A stretch of 64,000 bases of DNA from Ceratobasidium sp. AG-K (Eukaryota; Basidiomycota; Agaricomycetes; Cantharellales; Ceratobasidiaceae), in contig JAWNGF010000005.1 in assembly GCA_037039685.1 (NCBI GenBank), positions 3,286,001-3,350,000 on the forward strand, given 5' to 3'. Below, piece after piece: positions 46,171-57,537 of the stretch; position 1 is the stretch's first letter, and each line of letters opens with the position of its first letter. The notes under the pieces are model-generated. The model saw nothing but the letters and a program-made list of their open reading frames with translations. It was not told the DNA's origin and ran no database searches. Both the position numbers and the translations under genes were made by a program.

Positions 46171-47037
46171 GGTTGTGAAATGTGTTTAGAGCGGAATTTA
46201 TTTTTGGTTTGATCACGTGATGGACTTGCGAGATGGGCGCGACAGTAGTTGTTATCGGTTTATCGGAAGTATCTGATCTGAATTCTACGTTTCCGTAGAT
46301 CCGTGGTGGAACGAAAATCTGTTCACTGTCACTGGCGGCAGCTTTGCGTTCACGGATAAACCATGAAGTGATGCAACCGGTGGGGGTTAGTCTGGCTGGC
46401 ACAGCCACTTGGCGACCTTACCCCTCTATTTCATAACGTCGGGTGGCATCATTGCTAACCATTTTGTAGTACATGACCGCGATATTGGACGATGAACCAA
46501 TGATACTGTAAGTGCCATAATAAATTCAACACGTAACGTCACAAACCCGGTTTTCCGCTAACGTTTTTCCGCCTGTAACGCCGGATTTGACAACTGGTTG
46601 AAGTGAACTATCCTAACGCGGATTGTGCGACCGCTACATTCGGAAGTATTTCATGCTTAATCTGTATGTTAAACATACTGAATACATTAAATCACCGTAC
46701 ACCGAGGAACACGGTTGATGTATGCTTGGTGTGTCGCGACCCCCACCTACTCGGGTGCTAGACAAGTACTCAACCTTGCGTCCCGCGGTGCCTGCGCCGC
46801 GTTGAACATATTCTGACGACTACAGTAACGTCTTCTCTTAATTTCGGCGCACGACCTCATCTTGATGGTCCATGCAAGACTCTGAACCCCCGCATCGCGT
46901 TCCCACTCTAACTCGCTACGCTAAGAAATTTTATTCAAATTGCATACGAATTTACGCCAACTCAAGGTCGGGATACGATTCTCGGAAAAACACAGTTTCA
47001 ATACGCATACATCCCCCATTTCCAAAAAGAACCTTGC
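46171..47037. other. Gap, nothing recognised
   Basis: About 870 bp between the convergent 3' ends of YIF1 and the first GMC oxidoreductase gene. No coding signal. Confidence 0.45.
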
Positions 47038-49645
47038 CTAGCGTGCCTGATGAATGGTATTGACCTTGTGAGGATGAACGGTAACGATCTCAGGCGTAGT
47101 GAGGAACGAGTTCTCGTTGGTACTCGCGCGATCACGCCTGAATACGAACAAGCCCTGAGGCATATTAGGCTCACGGACCCACGACGTATCTTTGCCGGAC
47201 TCAAGAATGAGGGGAGGCTCGGCTTGTCCACCGGTGCCATCGGGTTTGTAGGCTGTAAGCCAAACCTTGACCCTAGAACCAGAGTGATTCACGACGGTAA
47301 CCTTGTTCGGCCCAGGAATTTCCTTGACAGTGATACGCTGGTTCAAATGGCGAGAAAGACGGATCGCAAGCGCGGCGAGGGTGAGTGTCGGGTTCGCTTC
47401 GGGTGACCAGGGGAAGAGCGAGAGATCGCAAACATACACCCCATTGCACAGCTCGGGTACCATGCGCAAAGTAGAATCGAGACACACGCGCTTGGTTTCG
47501 TCCACGTCCATCGGTAGAGTCCCGAGCTCGTGTGCGACGCCTCCGAGCTGGAGCTTACTGAGCGTAATGTTGCCCGAGTCGACGTCCTGGCCTTGTTCGA
47601 ATCCGATGAAACGGACACCAAGCGAGTCGCGGATGCTGTTCATCGCCGAGGCCGTTAGCTTTTTCATTGTTTCCATCTGCTTTGGTCGAGGCTCTTTTCC
47701 CCGTTTCATCTTGACGACGGGCTCGCCAGTCTGAGGATCAATGGAGATGGTATTGAGCTCGACGAGAGGGCGTTGGAGGATGAAGACCATGATGAACTGG
47801 GGGATGCTATCGTCTGGCGATTCACCTCGAGGCAAAAAGGAAGATGCGTCGATGGACATATTTGCGAGGGCGTACTCGCCGCCGAGTTCACAGTTGGTCT
47901 GGAGCTTCATCGCGCCGACCTCGTCTCGCTGCTTTGGGTCGTTGTATCGGAACGATGCAGAGTAGAAGAAAATGTCGTGGTCGGTGAGATGAAGTCCCCC
48001 GTAACGATCGAGTTTGTCAGCCCACTCGGGCCCGCTCCTGAGCAAAATGGCCGGAGACTGAACGCTCCCAGCGCACAGGACGACGCTGCCGTTCTTCTTG
48101 ACAGGGATCGGAACAATCTTGCCCTCTGTTGTGCGAACGTTGACGCCGGTAACATTCTTTGCAGCATCGAAATTGAGGGAACGGACATCGGCGCCGAGGA
48201 CAGTCTTGAAGTGGTCATGTTCAATTGGTTTCTGCGTAACGGGATCGGTGGCCCTGCTCATGGCGATTTCGAGGATCTTGTCGATCGTGCTATATGCGCC
48301 TTCGGCAAAGTCAAAGTTACGGTCGTCGTGGAATTCGGATGCGATGCGGCCCCATTGCCATTGAACATTGCTGCTCGAATCCGCCTTGATCCCGTCGATA
48401 TTGAGGCGGTCCATGACATGTTGGTGGGCTCGCTTCGTGGTTGGCAGAGACAGTAACATCAGGCGCTCGGCTCGATCATAGTACTCCTCCTTGAGAGCCT
48501 TGACGACGTCCTTGTGCATGTTCTCATCGAGATTTTGGTCGTGAATGCGGGGGGCAAAGAGACCCCATGCAGCGCTGCGACCTCCAAGGTTATACATCGC
48601 GCCACCCTTCCATTCCGTGGGAGGGATAGGAGGGTTGAAAGTAAAGTCCTCCTTGAAGTTGTGGAAGAAAGTATCATTCTGTTGGCCACGGTCGTTGGCG
48701 AGCCCGGCTGGGCGAGCAGTGTTAAGACAGTGCGAGTGGAAAACCAGGTCGCCCTTTTCAAGTAGCAGGACGCGCTTGGCGTTGTCTCCGACTTTTAGGT
48801 TAGTGTCGAAGAGGTCATTGGCTAGAACACCACCGCCGATACCAGAGCCCACTATGATAATGTCGTACTCCTTGCCAGCTGGTGGATTTGCAGCTTGCTC
48901 GACGGTAAGGTTGAAGAACTTGTCCTTGAAGTTATTCGTGGAGAGGCTACCAGGTCCTATAGGCTGGGGAGTGTTGGCTTGGACCAGTTCAAACGCCCAG
49001 TGTTGATCCACACCATTCTAGCGAAAGGATTAACCGATGAACGTTAAACATCTATTGAATGGCTTACCTGGTTGTCCGACCAAAAATGAGCCTACGAATA
49101 GGAATGATTGTCAGACCACTACTAGGTGAAAGCAAGGCAAGTATCATACAGTTTTCCGGTCGCAAGAATCGACCCAATGCCCCTGACTCTTCTTGTCGTT
49201 CGAGGTCAGCCTTTAGTGCAAGTATAAAACCCGGTCAGCAAGAGCTTAAGCCCATATATCCCATGCATATACTAACCTTGGGGCGTGTGGAGATTTGTAT
49301 TCTACAATCCATTCCGTTGTCGCTCCAGCCGTAACATACAGGCTTCCCTTGTAAGCACCCTCTTTCCAGCTGAGAGTGCGCTGGTCATCGAAGCTGGTGA
49401 TCTTATACGTGTCGGCCTTGCCGCTCACTTGGCGGATATTCCACTGTGTTGCACAAGGGAAATGATCAGACAGTCTGCCAAGTTACCCATTTAGAATATT
49501 GACCTACCTTTTGATTATTACTCTGTTCGTTAAAAGGGGTAACATGGATAAGTGCATCGCTCTCGCTCAGCTCCATGTATAGTGGGCTGTCAGCGGGAAT
49601 ATAGATCCGATATAGGCCATCGACTGGGATAGTGTGTCGTGACAT
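47038..49645 (-). CDS. Beta-trefoil / GMC oxidoreductase fusion, copy 1
   Basis: FAD-dependent oxidase or dehydrogenase of the glucose-methanol-choline family with an extra N-terminal domain. Short exons from the ATG at 49643-49645 (MSRHTIPVDGLYRIYIPAD, then WNIRQVSGKADTYKITSFDD, DKKSQGHWVDSCDRKT, AHFWSDNQ) lead into QHWAFELVQ, a three-fold trefoil with the ricin-type QxW ending. The large last exon (657 residues) has the FAD dinucleotide motif DIIIVGSGIGGGVLAND (~residue 50 of that exon), YNLGGRSAAWGLFAPR, an LCAGSVQSPAILLRSG segment, and the GMC C-terminal motifs AHELGTLPMD and LFPWSPEANPTLTLAALA, which carry the likely catalytic His and Asn. A further ~90-residue beta-rich tail (VVNHSGSRVKVWL..) follows. 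There is no signal peptide. Closest known logic is pyranose oxidase-like, but the substrate is not assigned. Paralog at 54631-57537. Confidence 0.82.
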
Positions 49646-52079
49646 CGCGAATGAAGAAATCTGAGGGAGAAGGAGAGGGACTCGGTTGCTCTGGCTCTCT
49701 ATTGGCCAACCTTGGTTCTTTTATACCTGGACCAGCAGAGATATAACACAATTTTGATGACATTGTTTCTCCATAGACCGATTTTTTCGGCTCGGTAGCT
49801 CAACGCCGTGGTACTCGCGATACCCGGTGAACGTTGCTCCGACCTTCGAACATACTTCCAGCCGAACAATATTATTGGGGAGCCTTCCTATCGCTCATCG
49901 CTGACAAGGTTCATAATGGCATAGCCGGGTTGGAGCGTGCCGTGTCTGGGCTGCCAAGTGGCTCGAGCTTCTGGGTTGTAGGAAGAAAGGTAGACTTCCC
50001 AGAACCTCTATTGCCTCTTGGGTAAGGCAAGATGTCACTGTACGCGCTTGGGAGCCTATTCCCCCTTATTACAGTCTTATGAGACATTCCACTCCCTCAT
50101 TTTTATAAAAGGGAACGTCTTCCTGACGGAACCAAGGTGTATGCCGTGTTGCCGAATAGGAGCCTGTAGCACCGGTGTGGTTCTCATAGTCAGGTCACTC
50201 TATCAGTGCCCCAGCTAGGATAAATGTCGGGAGACAAGATCATAGCTTAGAACTTCCGATTCGGACTGACACACCGAACCCCCGAACCAAACAAGGCGAC
50301 GAGTCCCCTGATTTCATTGATCACCTTTGATCAGGGCGATCATGGATTGCACGTGCTTGGGCGCCATTGGGTGAGAGTTGCGATCCTGGTTGTCTACCTA
50401 CCTGTATGCGTCAGCGTCTCAATAGATATCGAGTCCGCGCGCAACAAGTTGGCCTATCGGGTGCCATCCGTATATTTCCGAATAAGATAACTTTGGTACT
50501 ATACAACCGAACCAGCGACCATTTTGGTATCACGAACCGAACCGGCGATCTGCCGACGAAGCCATTACCACAGGAACACTTAAAGATAGCCGAAAATGGC
50601 ACACAGAGCGGGATTGAGAACCGCCCCAATATGGTAACGAGTGATGTTGGATTCATTGATCCTTGATGCTCGTACGTACTTGGAGCGTCTACAAGAGGAA
50701 AGTTATGGTCAGGGCCAACCGTGGGTCCACTCGGGAAGTACTCATGCCACTATGGTAGTTCATGCTTCTTGTGAATCGGGTACTTTGTTACACCGGGGAT
50801 TCATAATGTCTGCTGTATCGTACATTAGCCGGGATATGACTTACGCCAGTCAGAACTTTGTTTATTCACGTGAAAAATTCTTCAACTCCATGCGATATAA
50901 TAAATTTACTATATCGCACAATACATATTCGTGCATAGTGAGAGGACACACGGTCTAGGGACTGTCATGGTGAGGGTATACCAAGCATATCCAGGAGTTG
51001 TTGCGGTAACTGGTTTCGTGGATTGATGGGATTCGTAGAACTACACCAGCAACTATCCATTTTACATAAGATTATCCTTGCTGGTTTGGCACACTTTTCG
51101 CCTCCATGATTTCTTGATACTCAGTCTTGATTTTCTGTCTGGCCCGGTATGGTACTTCCGATCAAGGGCTCCACTATATGAGTGAGAGCGTGTCTATCGC
51201 TAGAAACCCAGGAGCCCCTGCTATTGATCTTGCCGGCTATACTTACGTTTATCCTCGAATTCGACGACTGCCTAAGCTGAGATTCATCGACGCAAGGAAA
51301 AAGACATTCTTGTGTCGTTGTTCGAATACTTAACTCACCCTCATTTGTTGTATCAGTATATTCGTCAGGCTTGGCTAAATGCCCCCACAGTTGTTTCCTA
51401 GTATAAACTGTGCTCGTACCAGCACGCAATGTTTAACCGGTGGCCGTCACGGTGCGTGAACCATCTATTTTGCGTCAAATAAAGAGAGACTTGGAGGATT
51501 TGTTCAAATATTTATATAAAGTTGTATCAATTATGAGTGTAGGACAAGTAGGTTGAAAGACGAAGTGTGATTCGTGTGGTGTGGCTCCCTTGGGTGTGAC
51601 TGATTTCGTGAGAGTGGATTGCTGACATAAGGGAAATAACGGAGCCCTGGGTCACGGGGTGGCCCGGGTCTAGGAAATCAACCCAGCCACACCGACGATG
51701 AACACGCTCAATCTTTGACAGCAATCACCACGTTCATGAATGCTACTAGTCGTAAACAGGAATGCGGAGTTGCGTCATCGGGATGTTAGGGGTCACGAGC
51801 ACGAGCACGAGGTGATTCTTTGCACGAAACTAGGGCTAGGACGGGCGCTTGTCGATCCACGAATACTCAGCCGTCCATTCGCCGCTCCGGCAAGGTTCCC
51901 TCCGCTAGTGAACTATATAGTTCTTGGACAATAAGGATGATGTATGTGGCGCCAACACGCTAATGCAGCGCGCTATAAGGCCATTGGGGGGTATATAGGC
52001 CCCGGGAAGCCGCCAAGAGGCATACTACGGTTTCTTCTCCACTATACCTCCCCTATAACCCTTTCCAAGTCCAACGGAG
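49646..52079. other. Long region without a supported gene
   Basis: About 2.4 kb between the start of GMC copy 1 and the start of the DyP gene, which read away from each other. Only short ORFs without domain features. The segment just above 52080 ('ctatacctcccctataacc') looks like a core promoter with a pyrimidine-rich start region. No repeat or RNA gene recognised. Confidence 0.45.
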
Positions 52080-53998
52080 ATGTCTGATATCAACTTCAAC
52101 GCTGATGCGGCACGTGCTGCTCCTCAAGATGACGACTGGAAGAAACAAGTCCTTGATGACGCCCAGGGTGATATTGCGTGAGCTCGTCATCATACGTTTT
52201 CGACGTGTTGTTCACAATCAATCCAGTATCGGGCTTCCCAAGAACAACGAGGACTTCTGTTTCTTCACGATACAAGACGTCGGTGCGTATTTCCTGCCCG
52301 TTAGCAGTGCCCTTGATCCCTTATTCTTGTCGGTTTCCGCCGTAGGAAAGTTCAAGGGCGGCTTGGCTTCCCTGGATGTAGCCAACGGTCGAGCCGTCTT
52401 GAAGAAAAAGGAAGAGATCCGAGCCGCTCCAAAGGGAAAACTCGTAAAGGCGCCATTCCTCAACATTGCTTTCTCAAGCAAGGGTCTTGCGAAACTGGGT
52501 CTAGCGGACCTCGATAAACTCGAAGACCCAGGCCCGCTAAGGTCCAAGTTCAAGAACGGCCAATTGGCGAGTGCAGAGGCGCTCGGTGATAGCGGTAAAA
52601 CCGTTTCCGGCAAATTTGATCCCGACTGGGAAGCTGCATTCAAGAACCCTCTCGATGGTCTCATTCTAATCGCCGCAGATTCGGAGTCTAGCGTCGCCGA
52701 GAAGCGCGAGCATTATCGAGCCGTTCTTGGAGACTCAATCCGAGAAGAATACACGCTCAAGGGGACCGTGCGTCCTGGGGAAAACAGGGTAAGGTTGCAT
52801 ACCATCCGAATGGTCATCGCGCTTAACCGGTTCCTCAATAGGGTCACGAGCATTTTGGATGGTACACATTTGCATCTTAAACCGTGTCTTGTGACCTTGT
52901 ATCTAATCTATTTACCAGGCTTGACGACATTTCTAATCCTGCCATCAAAGGAGTGGGTGTAGACGGCAAAGGAACCATTATTAAGGGGCAGATCGAGTTG
53001 GATCCGGGTAAGTATTCATGAGTGTATGCCGTAAATCTATACTAAGCGGTTATCAAGGCGTACTATTGTGTAGCCAAAAGGGCGATCCAAAGACTGATCG
53101 ACCAGCCTGGGCTAAAAATGGTAGCTTCCTCGTATTCCGCCAGCTCGCACAAAAGGTTCCCGAATTCCACCAGTATTTGGCTGTAAAAGCCGCTACGGTA
53201 CTCAATGATCCTTCTCCCCAAGGAGCCCATAGGCTCGGGGCGCATCTAGTTGGACGCTGGAAGAGCGGTATGATGTCCATTAAATCCTGATCACAGTGTA
53301 TCTGATCGTGGTGGATTACTATTAGGTGCCCCATTGTTGCTCGCACCTAAGGAAGATAACGAGAAACTCGGCAAAGACAAGGACAAGAACAATGTCTTCA
53401 CCTTCCCGACCGGAACGGGCGACGAGGGCCAGGCGCTCTGCCCTTATGCCGCACATATTCGCAAAACGAATCCGCGCAACGACGTCACGCCGAGCGAGGT
53501 TCGCAAGCATAGTATCAGGCGTGCGGGGATTACGTACGGACCTGGTACGTGTATTATCTACGATTTTTTTATGGCAGAGCGATTAAGACATCCCGTTCGC
53601 AGAGGTATCGCCGAGCGAGGGGGCCGACAAGATTACTAAACAAGAGCGTGGATTGGCATTTGTGTGTTATCAGAGCGATCTAGCAGATGGCTTTGACTTC
53701 ATGCAACGGTGTATGTGCCATCTTTCCCAGTCCTTTGTACCTGCCCGTTAAGCTGAAATATCTTGTAGTGTGGTGCAACAATAGCGCCTTTCCGGCTCGA
53801 AAAAATGTCAAACCCGACCCAGGCCTCGACCCGCTAATTGGACAACGGGTCGTCAATGGCAAGCGCGATCGTGAGACTTGGGGTTCCACCCAGGGATCGA
53901 AGATTAGTGGCATGCCAGAATTTGTAATCTCTCGCGGAGGAGAGTACTTCTTCTCGCCTTCGATTTCGACTCTGAAGAATGTGATTGCCAAAAAGTAA
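52080..53998 (+). CDS. DyP-type (dye-decolorizing) heme peroxidase
   Basis: Uses hydrogen peroxide to oxidise phenols, dyes and possibly lignin fragments. From the ATG at 52080: MSDINFNADAARAAPQDDDW; after an intron LPKNNEDFCFFTIQDV and KFKGGLASLDVANGRAV; the long central exon with APFLNIAFSSKGLAKLGLAD; then HEHFGWLDDISNPAIKGV, the position of the DyP GxxDG catalytic motif (here GWLDD, Asp kept, last Gly replaced by Asp); FLVFRQLAQKVPEFHQYL; CPYAAHIRKTNPR; VRKHSIRRAGITYGP, with the heme-ligand His and distal Arg; RGLAFVCYQSDLADGFDFMQ; and a C-terminus ending at 53998. About 500 residues, normal for fungal DyPs. Seven or so short introns. No signal peptide at this start, so secretion is not shown. 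It sits between two GMC oxidoreductase genes. Confidence 0.85.
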
Positions 53999-54630
53999 GT
54001 GTTCTGTCCCTGAACCCAATATTGTATCGCAGCACACCTGTAGATATCACAGCATGTGAAGTTCATTGAATCAATTACACTTAATGAATGTTGTTTGGGC
54101 AGACGCGCTGAGTCGAACGCAATATTGTAATCACCACTCTGTCTGACAAGGCTCGAATCCTTACAAATGCGGACGCAAGTGGAGGACCAATTGGCCAATT
54201 GGCCATGAGATCAGTATCACATCTAGCCGGTAGACTACCAGGAGGCACCTAACCTCAACCACTGTAACTTTTCTTACATCTGGTGACCACACCGTATATG
54301 CGGCGATGAGTGAAAATCTACCTGCGCCTCGAAATCATAGCTGTACGTGATGATGACTTTACCATAGCTGTGGCTGAAGAACCATATCAGACGAACGATG
54401 GGACACCAGAATTGGTAAGAGAAAGTCAATATTACTTAGCCGTGTAGCCAGTTCCATACTCAAATATTTAGACTATCCACGAGTATTGCAAGCTATCCCC
54501 ATCTTTTCGAGGCTCAATTCTGAGAGCATTTCAACTGGGTCCCCGAGCGACCGTTGAGTAACTGTTCAAAAATTCATTATTCAATTATTGCACAACATAC
54601 AACCACCATTCCGAATCCTTGTACAGGTCT
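53999..54630. other. Gap between convergent DyP and GMC copy 2, nothing recognised
   Basis: About 630 bp with the 3' ends of both genes. No coding or RNA feature supported. Confidence 0.45.
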
Positions 54631-57537
54631 TCAAGCGCGATGAATAACGATCACACCATTCCGAGCGTCGTGCTGAATCGAGTTTATTCCGGGTTTCACG
54701 TTCACGAGGACCGGAGTCGTGATGAACTCGTCCGAGCCCTGGCCCGTCCGCCCTACTAGACTTTCCGCCATCTTGATCCTCTCCTCCCTCTTCTTCATCC
54801 GCCTCTCGATCGCCCTCTTCGTATCCCGGTTCGTAGCTGACTGAAGCGCCTTGTTGTCGGCTTCCTGGTCTTTCTTTTCGTTCTCCAAATCCTTCCCCCG
54901 TTGCTGCTTCACCAGGTCAACCTTGTATACGAATAGGCCCTGGACGATCGCGGGCATATTTTTCCAAGTCTTCGAGCGGCCAGGGTTGATAACGTACGGG
55001 ACATCGGTCTCCCCTCCTTTGACATCCCCGGGAAGACGATGGGTGAGCCACACCTTGACCTTCTCCCCGGAGTGGTTGACCACGCAAATCTCCCCATCCG
55101 TGCCGGCAGCGGCGCAAACCTTGCCATCTTCATCAACGCAAGTCGCTCGTCCTAACAAGTGACGGGAGAGACGGATAGCGAGCGCAGCCAGAGTGAGAGT
55201 AGGATTAGCCGCAGGCGACCAAGGGAAGATCGAAAGGTCGCAGACGTAGAGCCCCTCGTACTCGTCAGACAAAAACTGGAGATCATCGTTGAGACACCCT
55301 TTCTCCTTGCGCTGGATGGCTGAATTGTCGATAGGGAGAGTCCCAAGTTCGTGCGCCACTCCGCCTAGCTGGAGGGTCTTCAACTTGATCTCGCTATGCG
55401 GAATCGGCTTGGTACAATCGAACCCATCGAACTCGATCTTCGCCGCCTCTATAAGAGCGTCCATGGATGCAGCCACTAGCTTTTGCATAGCTTGTTCCTG
55501 GCTTTCAGACGCCTGGTCCCCTCGAACTATCATGACCTTGGGCTCGCCGCCAATGATCTCGACCTTGGATCCCCCACTAGCTAGCTCCACCTCGGTTTTA
55601 CCCGTCGCTGGATCAAGCGTAATGTTACTCTCATCCGCAAGATTGCTCTGTGTCATAACGACGAATATGAACTGAGAGAGACTGTCATCCGGCGCTGCAC
55701 CCCTAGGAAGGAACGAGGAGGCGTCGACGGACATGTTCAGGAGGTAACGGGAGTGGCTGCCACTGGCACTTCGGTCGGGAATGTTGGCGTAGCTTTGTAG
55801 CTTCATTGCCCCATACTCCTCCCGAAGCTTGGGATCGGTGTGGCGGAAGGACCTAGTATAGAACATGATGTCGTGGTCCGTCAACCGGAGCCCTCGGTTC
55901 TGGCGGAGCTTGTCGTGGCCGACCTGTGGGCTCCTAAGCAAAATGGACGGAGAGTCGACGCTCCCGGCGCTAAGGATAACGCTGCCGCCAGTCTCCACTT
56001 TGATGCAGTGGTGGTCGCCGTTGGAGTCCTTGACCACAACTCCATTGACGGCGCGCTTGTTTTTGTTTTTGGGATTGGGGTCGGCAAAAGTGAGAGAGCG
56101 AACATCGGCGTTAAGGACGACCTTGAAGTCCGGGTGCTCGCCACCTTCGGGTTTGCTCATGGCGATCTCGAGGATTTTGTCGATCGTACTATATGCGCCC
56201 TCGGCAAAGTCGAAGTTGCGCTCGTCGCGGAACTCGGATGAGATGCGGCCCCACTGCCATTGGACATTGCTGTCTAACAATCCAGCTTTATCATTACTAC
56301 CGTGAATGTTCAAGCGATCCATGATGTGTTGGTGGGACCTCTTGGTCTCGGGTGTAGAAAGTAGCATCAGACGCTCGGCCTTGCGGTAGTACTGGTTCAT
56401 ATCCTTGAAAATAGCCGCGGGAAGCCGTTGCTTGAGGACTTCGTCGTGGACACGGGGAGCGAACAAGCCCCAAGCAGCGCTACGACCGCCAAGATTGTAC
56501 ATTGCGCCGCCCTTCCAATCGTTAGTGTCGACGTCAGAGTGGAACTTGAAGTCCTGCTTAAGTTTGTGGAAGAACGAGTCGTTTTGCTGACCACGATCGT
56601 CGGCAAGACCAGAGGGACGAGCTGTGTTGAGACAATGCGAATGGAAGACGAGGCCGCCCTTTTCGAGGAGAAGAATCTTCTTTGGCTTGCCAAGCTTCCG
56701 ATTTGTGTCGTAGAGGTCATTCGCCAAGACGCCTCCGCCAATACCAGAGCCTACTATGATAATGTCGAACGTCTGTTTTGCGACCTCAGCGACGGTGAGT
56801 TTGAAAAACTTGGCCTTAAAAGTGTTCAGGGAGTCGCCCGACGATGGACCAAGCGGAATCGAAGGAGATGTGTGTCCCTGGATTTGTTCGAAAGCCCAGT
56901 GCTGAGCCACACCAGTCTAATGAATATGCTTAGTTAGTTTGTACTAGCCGGCAACATATGGAGCAGCCTACCGGATTGTTTGAGTAAAAATGAGCCTGTC
57001 GGTAGAAATATTCGTCAAATTCCGGAATAGAAATAGACTAACAGCATACCGTTTTTGAATCACAAGAGTCGACATAATGTCCTTCGCTCATCTTGTCACT
57101 TGTTGTCAGCCTTGAGCCAATCAGCCATAATCAATATGGTGTTGGGCTCGCATGTGTGAGTAGATACTGACCGGGGGGCTTGGGGGGACTTGTATTCCAC
57201 AATCCACTCGGTCGTGGCTCCAGCCTGGACAAACACGCTGCCGCGGTAGCTCCCTGGCTTCCAGCTGACGGTACGTTGGTCGTCGAAGCTGGTTATCCTG
57301 TACGTATCGGCCTTTCCGCTCACTCGGCGGATGTTCCACTATGTTACAAAAAATGGTCAGCTAACTGGCTAAGCTGTGCGATTTGGAAACCCAGCGCACT
57401 TTTTGGTTGTTACTCTGTTCATTACGAGAGCGTACGTAGACGAGCGAGTCGCTCTCATTAAGTTCCATATACAACGGCTTGTCGGATGGAATGTAAATCC
57501 GATATAGACCGTCGACTGGGATACCATAGGTTGACAT
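54631..57537 (-). CDS. Beta-trefoil / GMC oxidoreductase fusion, copy 2
   Basis: Paralog of the gene at 47038-49645 with the same exon plan. Trefoil exons from the ATG at 57535-57537: MSTYGIPVDGLYRIYIPSD, WNIRRVSGKADTYRITSFDD, DKMSEGHYVDSCDSKT, AHFYSNNP and QHWAFEQIQ. The last exon (about 759 residues) has DIIIVGSGIGGGVLANDLYD, LGGRSAAWGLFAPRVHD, LSAGSVDSPSILLRSP, AHELGTLPID and IFPWSPAANPTLTLAALA, so the FAD site and the likely catalytic His and Asn are kept. It is longer than copy 1 through two insertions: about 20 residues in the substrate domain (ELASGGSKVEIIGGEPKVMI) and a charged, probably coiled-coil stretch of ~60 residues (KDLENEKKDQEADNKAL..) in the C-terminal beta domain. Large divergence between copies points to an old duplication with both kept under selection. 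Confidence 0.82.

Noticed and set aside
47773..48456. Long plus-strand ORF opposite GMC copy 1
   Set aside because: It is the complement of the conserved GMC coding exon and shows no domain of its own.
54090..54200. tRNA-like B-box sequence (GGCTCGAATCC)
   Set aside because: No matching acceptor stem or A-box could be paired on either strand.
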